Source: CAZWKX01 sp964614095 (lineage in GTDB: Bacteria > Actinomycetota > Acidimicrobiia > Spongiisociales > UBA11373). From it: a stretch of DNA of 35,018 bases. The DNA is taken from the NCBI GenBank assembly GCA_964614095.1, contig CAZTJO010000021.1, forward strand, positions 1 through 35,018, written 5' to 3'. Position 1 is the stretch's first letter. The number at the start of each line of letters is the position of its first letter. This document shows positions 25,554-34,509 of the stretch, piece after piece. The translations under genes were made by a program, and so were the position numbers. The notes beneath the pieces are model-generated. The model ran no database searches, had not been told where the DNA came from, and saw only the letters and a program-made list of their open reading frames with translations.

Positions 25554-25623
25554 GTTCGATCCTTCTTCGCGTACGTTGTGGTCGCGGCCGAGCCGGACGG
25601 ACGGGGCGGCGGGGACCGCATCA

Positions 25624-25666
25624 ATTCTACCGAGTCCCCGCTTGGCGCCGCATCGCGGCGCCAAGC
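25624..25666 (-). promoter_or_regulatory. sat-cysC promoter with palindromic operator
   Basis: On the minus strand TAGAAT (25624-25629) fits a -10 box. A perfect 11-bp inverted repeat, GCTTGGCGCCG/CGGCGCCAAGC (25640-25666, loop CATCG), covers the -35 region where no good -35 hexamer is seen. That layout suggests a protein-binding site controlling sulfate assimilation. It would give a 5' leader of about 60 nt. It is 57 nt from the divergent adenosyltransferase start, so could affect both. Confidence 0.5.
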
Positions 25667-25710
25667 ACACCTGGGGGGAACCCGCGCCTGGGGCATACAG
25701 CCGATCGCCG

Positions 25711-25716
25711 TACAAT
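25711..25716 (+). promoter_or_regulatory. TACAAT -10 box, leaderless promoter of adenosyltransferase
   Basis: TACAAT lies 6 nt before the GTG at 25723, so transcription would begin at or next to the start codon. There is no ribosome site. The -35 region (about 25688) is weak. Leaderless messages are common in Actinomycetota. Confidence 0.55.
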
Positions 25717-25722
25717 CGGCTG

Positions 25723-26271
25723 GTGCAGATCTACACCGGTAGGGGCGACGACGGCACCACCGGGCTTTTTGGCGGGGGCCGTGTAGCCAAGGACGGGACC
25801 GGCCCGGAGGCGTACGGTGCGATCGACGAGGCCGTCAGCGCGCTCGGGGTGGCGCGCGCCGCAGCCGACGGTGAGCCGGCTGTGGCCATTCTCGAGATTC
25901 AGCGCGATCTTTTTGTTGTTGCCGCCGAGTTGGCCGCGGCTCCGAGCCGGCGAGCCACGCTGGAGCCGGGCACGAGCCTGGTTACCAGGGCAATGGTCAC
26001 GGGCATTGAGCAGCGGATCGATGCCGTTGTCGCTGAGGCGGGTGTGCCCTCCGAGTTTGTGTTGCCCGGCGGCACCCCGTTGGCTGCCGCTCTTGATGCA
26101 GCCCGCACCGTGTTGCGACGCGCCGAGCGAAGGGCGGTGACGCACCTTCGTGAAGAGGGGATCAAGGACAGCGAGGTGGTGCCTTTCATCAACCGCGTCG
26201 GTGATTACGTCTACGTGCTTGCTCGGCTCACCGAAGGCGAATGGATGCCGAGTCGCCACAAGGAGGATTGA
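25723..26271 (+). CDS. Cob(I)alamin adenosyltransferase, PduO type
   Basis: A 182-residue PduO-type enzyme that transfers the adenosyl group of ATP to cob(I)alamin, giving coenzyme B12. The ATP-binding YTGRGDDGTTGLFGGGRV start, RRAERRAV and the C-terminal FINRVGDYVYVLAR are diagnostic. It would supply cofactor for the acyl-CoA mutase 12 kb upstream. GTG start with a leaderless-type promoter. The aminopeptidase GTG follows its stop by one base, so the two are co-translated. Confidence 0.92.
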   Translation: MQIYTGRGDDGTTGLFGGGRVAKDGTGPEAYGAIDEAVSALGVARAAADGEPAVAILEIQRDLFVVAAELAAAPSRRATLEPGTSLVTRAMVTGIEQRIDAVVAEAGVPSEFVLPGGTPLAAALDAARTVLRRAERRAVTHLREEGIKDSEVVPFINRVGDYVYVLARLTEGEWMPSRHKED

Positions 26272-26272
26272 G

Positions 26273-27721
26273 GTGATCGAGTTCGGTTCAACGAGATCTA
26301 TTGAGGAAAGTGGTGCCGATGCTCTGCTGGTGCCGGTGCGCGCCGAGAGAGTCTGGGATGAAAGTGGTGACTGGGTCGCCGAGCGTCTCGGCGGAGATCT
26401 ATCGGCCTTCCTCGACGCTGCCGATTTCACCGGCAAGCTGGGCCAGGTGGTCATGGTTCCCGGTGCCGGCCGCGTTCCCATCCTTTCAGTGCTGGTCGGG
26501 CTCGGGGAGGCACCGGATGCCGAGGCCGTCCGCTGCGCTGCCGGCGCCGCGGGTCGGGCCCTGCACCGGGTGCGCTCCGTGGCCACGACGCTGCACACTG
26601 CCGTGGTCGGTGGCGGCGCGGCGGCGGCACTCGGGTTGATTCTCGGCCAGTACTCCTTCGAGCGGCATCGGAGCGAGCCAAAACCCGCCACAACCGAATT
26701 GGTGCAATTCATCAGAGCCGACGACGAAGTTCTGGCCTCGGCCGAGAAGGCTCGGGTGGTGGCGGAAGCCGTAGTGCTGGCTCGAGATCTCATCAACGAG
26801 GCGCCGATCCACAAGGCGCCTGAGGTCCTGGCGCAGGCGGCGCGCGACATCGGTGAACGGACCGGAGTGAGGGTTCGGGTATATGGGGAGGACGAGATGG
26901 CGGCGGAGAGGTTCGGCTGCCTCATCGGGGTAAACGCCGGAGCCGCCAACCCGCCGCGTATGGTCGAGATGTGGTACGAGCCTGAGAATCCCAAGGCTTT
27001 TCTTGCGTTTGTGGGAAAGGGCATCGTGTTCGATTCCGGAGGGCTCTCCATCAAGCCGGCGGCCGCCATGGAGACCATGAAGACCGATATGTCGGGCGCG
27101 GCGGCCGTTTTTGGGGCCGTGCAGGCGATCGCCACCCTGGGTCTCCCGGTCAAGGTGCTCGGCATAACGCCGCTGACCGAGAACATGCCGGGTGGCTCGG
27201 CGCTGCGGCCCGGAGACGTGCTCCGGGCACGAAACGGCAAGACCATCGAGGTGCTCAACACCGATGCCGAGGGCAGGCTCGTGCTGGCCGACGGGCTGAG
27301 TCTGGCTGCGGAGGCGAAGCCCGATCTCATTGTGGATGTGGCGACCCTGACGGGCGCCTGCATGATTGCGCTTGGCGAGGAGATCGCCGGAATCTTCGGC
27401 ACGGGCAGCGGGACGGACCGGGTGCAGCAGGCCGCCGAGGCAGCCGGTGAGCGGGTTTGGCCCTTGCCCCTTCCGGACGACTACCGCAAGAAGATCGATT
27501 CCGACGTGGCCGATATGAGGAACACGGGCAACAACCGCTACGGCGGTGCCATCAGTGCCGCTCTGCTGCTCCGGGAGTTTGTCGACGATATTCCCTGGGC
27601 GCATCTCGACATCGCCGGGCCGGCCCGGGCATCGGAAGCCGGATGCTACAAGGCCAAGGGGGGCACCGGATTCGGCGTGCGAACTCTGGTGGCGCTGGCC
27701 GAGCTGGCCGCAACACCCTGA
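26273..27721 (+). CDS. pepA: Leucyl aminopeptidase, M17 family
   Basis: A 482-residue two-domain peptidase. The N-terminal domain (about 1-160) is variable. The C-terminal catalytic domain carries GKGIVFDSGGLSIKP (metal Lys and Asp, about 247-260), MKTDMSGAA and the family signature NTDAEGRLVLADGL (from residue 329). It releases N-terminal amino acids from peptides in the cytosol using two metal ions. GTG 26273 has AGGAGG 6 nt upstream and lies one base after the adenosyltransferase stop. Confidence 0.95.
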   Translation: MIEFGSTRSIEESGADALLVPVRAERVWDESGDWVAERLGGDLSAFLDAADFTGKLGQVVMVPGAGRVPILSVLVGLGEAPDAEAVRCAAGAAGRALHRVRSVATTLHTAVVGGGAAAALGLILGQYSFERHRSEPKPATTELVQFIRADDEVLASAEKARVVAEAVVLARDLINEAPIHKAPEVLAQAARDIGERTGVRVRVYGEDEMAAERFGCLIGVNAGAANPPRMVEMWYEPENPKAFLAFVGKGIVFDSGGLSIKPAAAMETMKTDMSGAAAVFGAVQAIATLGLPVKVLGITPLTENMPGGSALRPGDVLRARNGKTIEVLNTDAEGRLVLADGLSLAAEAKPDLIVDVATLTGACMIALGEEIAGIFGTGSGTDRVQQAAEAAGERVWPLPLPDDYRKKIDSDVADMRNTGNNRYGGAISAALLLREFVDDIPWAHLDIAGPARASEAGCYKAKGGTGFGVRTLVALAELAATP

Positions 27722-27787
27722 CCACGGCCCGGCAAACCGGCAGCCTCTCTCCGGCCTTTCACCAGGTGCTACTACTCTCCGTGCGTG

Positions 27788-29062
27788 ATGGCTCGTCGAA
27801 TCATTGGTATCTCTATTGCGCTCGATCTGGCGTCGCTGGCGATAGCCCAAGCCGTCGCTTCGTTGGCGGTCTTTGGCACCGTGTTTGCCTGGCACTACCG
27901 CAGCGATGTGTGGATCATGGTGGGCGGCATCACCGGCGGCGGCATCATCGGATTGTGGGTGGCCACCAGAACTCAGCGCAGCGGTGTGCCCCGGCCTTCA
28001 TACGGCCGCGCTTTCTCGATGATCGCCGTGGCCACGGCGATCACCTCCATGGTGATCCTTTTTGGCCGCCCCTTCTGGTCACGCGGATACGTTGCGGTGT
28101 CTGCTCTCACCTGGCTCGGGCTGGCCCTGGCCCACCGCTGGGTCCGGCGCCGCCGGCCCTGGGCGGAGCGGATGGTCCTCGTTACCAATGAGAAGACGCT
28201 TGTGCAGGACATCAGCAACGCACCTCATGCCGAGGTGCTCGAGGTGCTCGACCCGGCGGGCGTCATGCCGGACCAGCCGCTGCCTCCCGGCGTCAGCTTG
28301 GCCGTCGACCTGCGGGCAGTTCTTTCCGACGAGATGGCTCGTTTTGTGTCATCGTGCAACCTGGCCGGCTACCCGATGCGCTCCCTCGTATCGACATATG
28401 AGGAGCACACCGGCCGGCTCGCCATTGTGCACCTCTTCGAGGGGTGGGAGTTGACGGTGCCGCTCTCCGACCGGGGGCACTACGTTCGGACCAAACGGGT
28501 CCTCGACAGCTTTCTCGTTCTTGTGGTGGCGCCGATCGCCGCGGTGCTGTCGCTGCTGGTGGCCCTTCTCATCAAGCTCGAGTCGAGGGGGCCGGTCATC
28601 TTCAAGCAGCGTCGAATCGGGCGCGATGGCCATCCATTCACGCTTTACAAGTTCCGGACCATGAAGGTGCGGGGATCCGACGACGGGCCCAGTTTTGCCC
28701 GGCTCGGCGACGACCGGCTTACCCGGCTCGGCAAAGTCCTCCGGCCCATCCGACTGGACGAGCTGCCTCAGCTGTGGAACATCGTGCGAGGCGATCTGAG
28801 CATTGTCGGGCCCCGGCCGGAGCAGGGTCCCTTTGTGGATCGATTCTCCGAGACGATCCCCTTCTACACCCACCGGCACCTGGTGCGGCCCGGCCTGACC
28901 GGCTGGGCGCAAGTGAACTTCGGGTACGCCGATTCCGAGGCCGACACGGTGGAGAAACTGTCCTACGACCTGTACTACGTGAAGCACGTCTCACCGTGGC
29001 TGGACCTGGAGATCCTGGGCCGCAGCGTGTGGACGGTTATCTCGGGGTTTGGCGCTCGTTAG
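27788..29062 (+). CDS. Polyprenyl glycosylphosphotransferase (WcaJ/WbaP-like)
   Basis: A 424-residue membrane enzyme that starts exopolysaccharide units by moving a sugar phosphate onto undecaprenyl phosphate. Four N-terminal membrane helices (within about 1-125) precede a soluble region. The catalytic C-terminal domain (about 235-424) has RTKRVLDSFL followed by a membrane hairpin, then GPVIFKQRRIGRDGHPFTLYKFRTM, RLDELPQLWNI, GDLSIVGPRPE and VRPGLTGWAQVN. ATG 27788 or the GTG at 27785; neither has a ribosome site, and TACTAC near 27770 may be a -10. The 3' end overlaps the convergent flippase gene by 26 bp. Confidence 0.88.
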   Translation: MARRIIGISIALDLASLAIAQAVASLAVFGTVFAWHYRSDVWIMVGGITGGGIIGLWVATRTQRSGVPRPSYGRAFSMIAVATAITSMVILFGRPFWSRGYVAVSALTWLGLALAHRWVRRRRPWAERMVLVTNEKTLVQDISNAPHAEVLEVLDPAGVMPDQPLPPGVSLAVDLRAVLSDEMARFVSSCNLAGYPMRSLVSTYEEHTGRLAIVHLFEGWELTVPLSDRGHYVRTKRVLDSFLVLVVAPIAAVLSLLVALLIKLESRGPVIFKQRRIGRDGHPFTLYKFRTMKVRGSDDGPSFARLGDDRLTRLGKVLRPIRLDELPQLWNIVRGDLSIVGPRPEQGPFVDRFSETIPFYTHRHLVRPGLTGWAQVNFGYADSEADTVEKLSYDLYYVKHVSPWLDLEILGRSVWTVISGFGAR

Positions 29063-30323
29063 CCGGACGGCCGCCGCCGGCAAGTGTGGCGGCCACCAGC
29101 AGCACGAACGCGGTGGCTTCACCGGCGAAGAAGGCCCATCCCACCTGCATCGAGGCCGAGCCGGATGCAGCGGCGATGGTGACGGCCGCGGCGGCGAGCC
29201 CCACGAGCCAGGCGGCGGCCAGGCGGCCGGTGGCCCGCATTGCCACCAGGATCTGCTGCACGAATAGGGCAAAGGTGGCGAGGACCACGCCGGAAGCGGC
29301 GAGGGCGGCCAGCCGTGCCGGAGGCCGGAACTCTGCCCCGAGCAGCAACTGGACGAGCTGCGGCCCGGCGAAGTAGCCGAATGCATATCCGGCGGCTGCC
29401 GTGGCCGCCGCTCCAGCCAGGGAGGAAATGGCGAGCAGACGCAGCGTCTGTTCTCGTCCCTGTTCGACAAAACGAGTCAACGGGGGGAGCACTCGGGATA
29501 TCAGGTTGTAGGCAACGGTCAGCGGGGCCCGAAAAAGCAGGAACGTCTCGAAGAAGATGCTGACCTCGGTACTGCCTGCTCCCAGGCCGGCTACCACCAG
29601 AGGGCCGGCGGCGAGGATCGTCTGGGAGGCGGCATTTGCGGTCACGAACGTGGCGAGAGATCCGGCAACATCCCGCTCGCGCGGGGCGGTCTGAACCCGC
29701 CGCTCTCCCCGCATGGGATGCCACAGCCACACGACAAGCGCTCCAGCGACAAGGGTCCATGAGACACCGAGGGCGCCGACTCCGGCAATGACCAAGGCGG
29801 AGGCAAGGGCGAGGCGGAGGGCCGACTCGGCGAAGGTGCATATCCCGTACTCCTTGAAGCGTCGCCGTCCCGCCAGGTAGCCGCGACCCAGGGCAAAGGC
29901 ACCGTAGGCGGCGATGACGGCGGCGACGACGGGCAGGAAGGCCCAGTCGTCGGCAAGGAGGCGTTCCAGGGTCAGCGCGGCAAAAAGAACTGAACCGACC
30001 AGGACGGCAGCGATGGTGGCCAGGAACAGGGCCCAGGGAGCTGCGAGCTGAGTGGAGTAGCTGAGGCGACGGACGGTGAGCTGCTCCATGGGAAGGAACA
30101 CCGTGGTGAAGACGAGGAACTGGATGGTCCAGATGACGCCGACGGGGGCAAATCCGTCGGGGCCGAGGGCACGCCCGACGATCAACTGGAATAGATAGGC
30201 GCCGACCGCGGCGATGAAGGTCGCGACCACCATGTAGGTAGTTCCGGAGAGCTCGCCGGGCGATCGCGGGCTGATGTCTGCCATGGTGGAATCGGCGGGA
30301 CGGGTGCGGCGCCGGAGAGGCAT
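29037..30323 (-). CDS. Wzx/MOP-family polysaccharide flippase-like protein
   Basis: A 428-residue integral membrane protein with about 12 hydrophobic helices and small basic loops. The N-terminal helix pattern TTYMVVATFIAAVGAYLFQL, followed by RALGPDGFAPVGVIW, is that of lipid-linked sugar exporters (polysaccharide_synt family). It would move glycan units, perhaps those begun by the convergent glycosyltransferase. Start uncertain: ATG 30323 or 30284, neither with a clear ribosome site. It begins 15 nt after the SpoIID gene and is probably co-transcribed with it. Confidence 0.8.
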   Translation of the reverse strand: MPLRRRTRPADSTMADISPRSPGELSGTTYMVVATFIAAVGAYLFQLIVGRALGPDGFAPVGVIWTIQFLVFTTVFLPMEQLTVRRLSYSTQLAAPWALFLATIAAVLVGSVLFAALTLERLLADDWAFLPVVAAVIAAYGAFALGRGYLAGRRRFKEYGICTFAESALRLALASALVIAGVGALGVSWTLVAGALVVWLWHPMRGERRVQTAPRERDVAGSLATFVTANAASQTILAAGPLVVAGLGAGSTEVSIFFETFLLFRAPLTVAYNLISRVLPPLTRFVEQGREQTLRLLAISSLAGAAATAAAGYAFGYFAGPQLVQLLLGAEFRPPARLAALAASGVVLATFALFVQQILVAMRATGRLAAAWLVGLAAAAVTIAAASGSASMQVGWAFFAGEATAFVLLVAATLAGGGRPANERQTPR

Positions 30324-30338
30324 GGTAATCGCCGGCTG

Positions 30339-33119
30339 CTACGGGATAAGGAACGACCCGGCGGAGGCTCCGCTGCCGACTTCGCGCAAGGAGATGCTGA
30401 GCTTCTCACCGGCGGCGGATCCAAGAGAGCCGACGATGCCTGGAGCGAATGACAGCTCAAGGGCACCAGCATTTGCCGAGAGCGGAGATGGGTGCACCAC
30501 GACGCCGGCGATCGGGTCGATGAGCACGATTCGGGGCCTCCCGCTGGTTCGATCGCCAAGCACGCCGATCAGCGGGCCGGAGCTGCCGCCGGCCAGGACG
30601 TCCATGTCGCCGACCGTAATGAGCCCGGGAGTGCGCACGCTGCTGATGAGGCTGCCGTCGTCCGATCGTTTTGTGATCACTCTGACTTTGCCGCCCGCGC
30701 TCTCGCCGGCCACGGCCAACCCGTGGGATCCGTTGCCCTGGGCCACAACCGCGAGGTCGGTCACGGTGAAGCGCGACACGGCTCCGAAGCGCACCGAGCC
30801 GGTGAATTCCTGGGAGACGGCATCCCACATGACGACACGGTTCTTTTTGCTTCCGCGCTCGAGCAGGGCGAGAACCGGACCGGGAAGCACTTCAAGATCT
30901 ACCGCCTCGGCGGGATCGACGTCGAAGCGGCCGACAAGTGTCTTCGAGGCGGCGTCTCGCAGGAACACCCGTGCCGTGCCGTCAGCGCCCTGGGCCAGCA
31001 GGGCAAGCTCGGGTGCTGCCGAGCCTCCCACCGACGGCACCGCTTCGATGTCCAGGAAGGTGCTGCTGCCGCGCAGACGGATGACCGTGAGCCTCTCCCC
31101 GGTGAGCGCGTCGGCTACCACGACGCGGGCGGCACCATCTGAGGCCAACAGTACCGCCACCTCATCGGCGCCTGAGCCGGCGAAATTGGGGACGGTGGTG
31201 ATGTCGACCGGACGGAAACCGCTGCTCCCGATGCGCGTTTTGAAGACGCGTCCGGCGGCATCTTTGACGTAGAGATAGACGGCGCCTCCGCGACTGTATG
31301 CGACGGCAGCTTCGGTGCGGTCGTTGCCGTTTACGTCGTCGAGGAGAACAAAACTCCCCGCCGCCTCATAGGCGCGGCACGAGACGGGGAAGGGCACCGG
31401 GACGATCCAGGGGCCTGCATTGTGGGCGGCAACCTCGAGGGTGAGCTCGGCCACGTGGCCGTGTGGCGTGGATGCAGAAACGGCGAGATCCCAATCTGCG
31501 TTGTTGGCGGCGGTGGCATCTCGGGCCAGATTCGGGTAGGTGGAGGTGGTGTTCCACACGATCGACACGTAGGGGTCGGCGGACCGCAGTGTGGCGGTCA
31601 CACCGGTGAGGGGCAGGCCTTCGTTGCGCAAGACTGTGCGGGCCTCGGTGATCTCGCCGCACTCGGCGATGCCGTCGCCGTCGCCCCTGCTGTCTTCGGC
31701 GTTGTCATCGTCGATCACCAGACGGGCGAGGGTGACGGCTCCGTTGCCGGTGGTGGCCGGCCCGGGGCAGGCGGGAGTATCGGGGGGCGGCGCGCCCACG
31801 TTTGTGACCTGTATCGAGCGCAGCCCCAGCCGCTGGCGGAGATCGCGAGTGGAGAATGCCACCGGACCGCCGTCTCCCGTGAAGGTGATCTCCAGGGCTG
31901 CGCCGGTTTCCGAGCAAGCGGTGACCTCGGCTCCGGTGACCGTGGTGAGGCCGGGCAGCTTGGAGGCAAGCTCGGACGCGGTGAAACTGGCGCTCCAGTG
32001 GCCGTAGGGATTGCCCGCTTCGGGCATAAGGCCCCAGTGATCGTCTACGGCGCGCAGGTAGGGGACGTATGTGGTGAAGCCGTTCTCCGAGTCCTCGGTC
32101 CAGCCGAAGGTGCTCGAGGAGTAGAAGGTCTCGATGGGGATCTGCTCGCCTCTCCAGGTGTCGTTGGGGTGGTAGAGCACCTTGCCTTCGGTGGCGGCCA
32201 CCGCCTCGATCCACTCGGTGCGGCCGTGGCCCCAGCCGACATAGAACTGGTCGCTGGTGGTGTCGTAGAGGTTGCACCAGCACCAGGGCCGGGCCGAGGG
32301 ATCGCCGCGCACGATCGCCCGATGCAGAGCGTAGGAGCGGGCGGCGACGGCCTGGGCCTTGAGCGCCTCCATGCCTCCGCTAGATCCCCAGTAGTACGGG
32401 CTCTCGGAGATGCCGAGCACATAGTCCTCGATGTCGATCTCCACGGATAGGTGGAAGGCCTGGCTGGTGTCGTCGGGTCGGAGGTGCAGGGTGCCGCGGG
32501 CGTAGCGGCAGGGGCGCCACACCGTGCCGCCGGGGGAGTTCCAGTCGGGCAAGCTGCAGCCGCCTACCTGGATTGCAGTCGAGGGCCAGGCATCCCAGCC
32601 GTCCCAGTCGATGTCGATGGAGCAGGGTCCTTGAATGGTGCCTTGCGGCCCGGTGGCCCTGCAGGCGTTGTTGCCGAGGTGCTCGATCAGGACGGTTTGT
32701 CCGGCGCTGGCCTCGAGACTCTGGGTCCCGAGGGTGAAGACGGCTGGCTCCGCGCCACCCGATCCCGTGGCCATCACGGTGAGTTCGAGGTCGGTCTGGT
32801 CCTGCAGCAAGTTTACCCACACGGGCTGCTCGGCGAGGTCGGCGTCGACGTTGCCGACTGAGGCATCCGTGTAGTAGTGGGTGACAATCTGTTCCCAGGA
32901 GTAGCCGTCGAGAGCCATGCCGTAGGCGCCGAACTGGCTCATGCCCACAGAGTGGCCGTATCCACCGCCTTCAAAGGTGAAGACGGTATCGGTGTCGGCG
33001 GCGATGACTAGGGCCGAGGGCAGGGCGACTACAGCGAGCATCACCGTGAGGGTGACCACGACGAGACGCCGCCGTCGGGCGCGGCGACGGCGCAGCCGCT
33101 TTGAATAGCCGAGCCACAT
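30339..33119 (-). CDS. SpoIID/LytB domain protein with C-terminal beta-propeller
   Basis: A 926-residue exported protein. An Arg-rich N-terminus (RLRRRRARRRR) and a hydrophobic segment form a signal sequence or anchor. Next comes EGGGYGHSVGMSQFGAYGMA and a SpoIID/LytB domain (to about 370), including GISESPYYWG, MEALKAQAVAARSYAL and FYSSSTFGWTED. SpoIID proteins cut or activate cutting of denuded peptidoglycan glycans. A beta-sandwich region (about 430-590) and five or six repeats of about 55-60 residues (about 595-926) resembling FG-GAP/propeller blades (DDVNGNDRTEAAVAYSRGG) follow. No sporulation gene is nearby, so a cell-wall role outside sporulation is likelier. Confidence 0.85.
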   Translation of the reverse strand: MWLGYSKRLRRRRARRRRLVVVTLTVMLAVVALPSALVIAADTDTVFTFEGGGYGHSVGMSQFGAYGMALDGYSWEQIVTHYYTDASVGNVDADLAEQPVWVNLLQDQTDLELTVMATGSGGAEPAVFTLGTQSLEASAGQTVLIEHLGNNACRATGPQGTIQGPCSIDIDWDGWDAWPSTAIQVGGCSLPDWNSPGGTVWRPCRYARGTLHLRPDDTSQAFHLSVEIDIEDYVLGISESPYYWGSSGGMEALKAQAVAARSYALHRAIVRGDPSARPWCWCNLYDTTSDQFYVGWGHGRTEWIEAVAATEGKVLYHPNDTWRGEQIPIETFYSSSTFGWTEDSENGFTTYVPYLRAVDDHWGLMPEAGNPYGHWSASFTASELASKLPGLTTVTGAEVTACSETGAALEITFTGDGGPVAFSTRDLRQRLGLRSIQVTNVGAPPPDTPACPGPATTGNGAVTLARLVIDDDNAEDSRGDGDGIAECGEITEARTVLRNEGLPLTGVTATLRSADPYVSIVWNTTSTYPNLARDATAANNADWDLAVSASTPHGHVAELTLEVAAHNAGPWIVPVPFPVSCRAYEAAGSFVLLDDVNGNDRTEAAVAYSRGGAVYLYVKDAAGRVFKTRIGSSGFRPVDITTVPNFAGSGADEVAVLLASDGAARVVVADALTGERLTVIRLRGSSTFLDIEAVPSVGGSAAPELALLAQGADGTARVFLRDAASKTLVGRFDVDPAEAVDLEVLPGPVLALLERGSKKNRVVMWDAVSQEFTGSVRFGAVSRFTVTDLAVVAQGNGSHGLAVAGESAGGKVRVITKRSDDGSLISSVRTPGLITVGDMDVLAGGSSGPLIGVLGDRTSGRPRIVLIDPIAGVVVHPSPLSANAGALELSFAPGIVGSLGSAAGEKLSISLREVGSGASAGSFLIP

Positions 33120-33197
33120 AGGGAGTGGATCGGCATCGAGATGCAGGTCTTGAGGGCACCGGAGACCAAGGGCCGGTGGCCCGGCTGAGGGGTCTTC

Positions 33198-33947
33198 TCA
33201 GGAGAGGGCTGAGACCAGGGCCGGGAGCATTCTGCCCGCCGGGCCCTCCAGGCGCGCCGCGGCGAGGTCGTCGAAGGCGGTGCGGCCCATGTTGAGGATG
33301 ACGAGAGGATGGCCCGCTCGGGCGACCTCAAAGGGGACCTGCGCTGCGGGGAACACCGAAAGCGTCGAACCCACGGCGATGACCGCATCGGCCTGGGAGG
33401 CGAGGTCGAAGGCAAGATCGGTGGCCGCCGGGGGCAGCATCTCTCCAAAAAACACGATGTCGATTTTGAGAATTCCGCCGCACAGTAGGCACGAGGGATC
33501 CTCTTCGCCTGCCTGGACCCGGGCCACGACATCCACGGTGGGCTGGCGGTCGCCGCAACCGATGCAGCGAGCCTCGCCGGCATTGCCGTGAAGCTCGACC
33601 AGTGCCTTACTGGGGAGTCCGGCTCTTTGATGCAGGCCATCAATGTTCTGGGTCACACAGCTCAGCATGCGCCCGGTGCGCCACAGCTTGGTCACGGCAC
33701 GATGGGCCTTGTTCGGCTTGGCGGTCAGCGCTCCTGATTCCAGACGCATTTGCCACGAACGTTTGCGGGTGTCGGGGTTCCTCAGGTACTTGTCGATGGT
33801 GAACTCGGCGGGGTCAACCCGCGTCCAGACCCCATTGGGCCCGCGAAAGTCGGGGATCCCCGATTCGGTGGATATGCCGGCTCCGGTAAACACGAGGATG
33901 CGTCTTTTGCCGCTGAGGACGGCGGCGGCGAATTCGATCGAGTGCAC
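33198..33947 (-). CDS. NAD-dependent protein deacylase, sirtuin
   Basis: A 249-residue Sir2 enzyme that removes acyl groups from lysine using NAD+. VFTGAGISTESGIPDFRG (NAD site, from about residue 19), TQNIDGLHQRAG, the catalytic His in VELHGN, a zinc site with CIGC and CLLC, and FFGEMLP and GSTLSVFPA are present. GTG 33947 is favoured by homology; AAGGG stands directly before it, so spacing is poor and the start is tentative. It precedes the SpoIID gene by 78 nt on the same strand. Confidence 0.9.
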   Translation of the reverse strand: MHSIEFAAAVLSGKRRILVFTGAGISTESGIPDFRGPNGVWTRVDPAEFTIDKYLRNPDTRKRSWQMRLESGALTAKPNKAHRAVTKLWRTGRMLSCVTQNIDGLHQRAGLPSKALVELHGNAGEARCIGCGDRQPTVDVVARVQAGEEDPSCLLCGGILKIDIVFFGEMLPPAATDLAFDLASQADAVIAVGSTLSVFPAAQVPFEVARAGHPLVILNMGRTAFDDLAAARLEGPAGRMLPALVSALS

Positions 33948-34156
33948 CCCTTGATGGTAGGGCGTCCGCCACTTCGAACCGCCGGAGTTCCTTGACCTCG
34001 CCCCCGGCGCGGCGCGCAGTATCGGTGTGATGATCACACTGGTCTCCGGTCCTTCTTGCGTGGGCAAAAAGCACGTTTCTAGCGCGCAACGGCCTGGGTA
34101 ATCGTGTCGCCTTTGCCGCGTCTCTGAACCGGAGACCGCTGCCCGGCGACGACTTT

Positions 34157-34504
34157 GTGGTTCATCACTGCCTGGTCTGTGTGACCGGCGAGAGCCCGAT
34201 CGTTTTCCTTGTCGAGAGGCAACAAATCGAGCGGGCCTTCGTCCTCGTGGCCCCACTGCGGGTGCTGCTGCACCGGGCGCGGCAGAGGCGCCGATTGGTA
34301 CCGGTGTTGCGGCCCGAGCGAAGGGTTGCGTACGACCGTGATCTGTGGAGGCGCAGGTTGGCCGAGGCCGATCTCTCCGGCGTGTATGCCTGGTGGGTTG
34401 AGCTGCTGGAACTTGGCGCCATCCACTTTGAGGTCCTCGACAGTTCCGCTGGGCACTACCGCAGGCTCACGGATCGGCAGATTCCTCGGCTGCTCGCCTC
34501 ATAA
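34157..34504 (+). CDS. Hypothetical protein
   Basis: A 115-residue frame with strongly G/C-ending codons, consistent with coding. It shows hydrophobic strands (ESPIVFLVERQ; RAFVLVAPLRVLL), a basic middle (RQRRRLVPVLRPERR) and a C-terminal alpha/beta part with VYAWWVELLELGAIHFEVLD. No family recognised. GTG 34157 has no ribosome site. It converges on the next gene with a 5-nt gap. An antisense frame of similar length (34079-34456) looks less likely. Confidence 0.45.
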   Translation: MVHHCLVCVTGESPIVFLVERQQIERAFVLVAPLRVLLHRARQRRRLVPVLRPERRVAYDRDLWRRRLAEADLSGVYAWWVELLELGAIHFEVLDSSAGHYRRLTDRQIPRLLAS

Positions 34505-34509
34505 CGGCC

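Noticed and set aside
34079..34456. 125-codon minus-strand frame opposite the hypothetical gene at 34157
   Set aside because: Its composition looks like a mirror of the plus-strand frame, with no ribosome site or recognisable motif.
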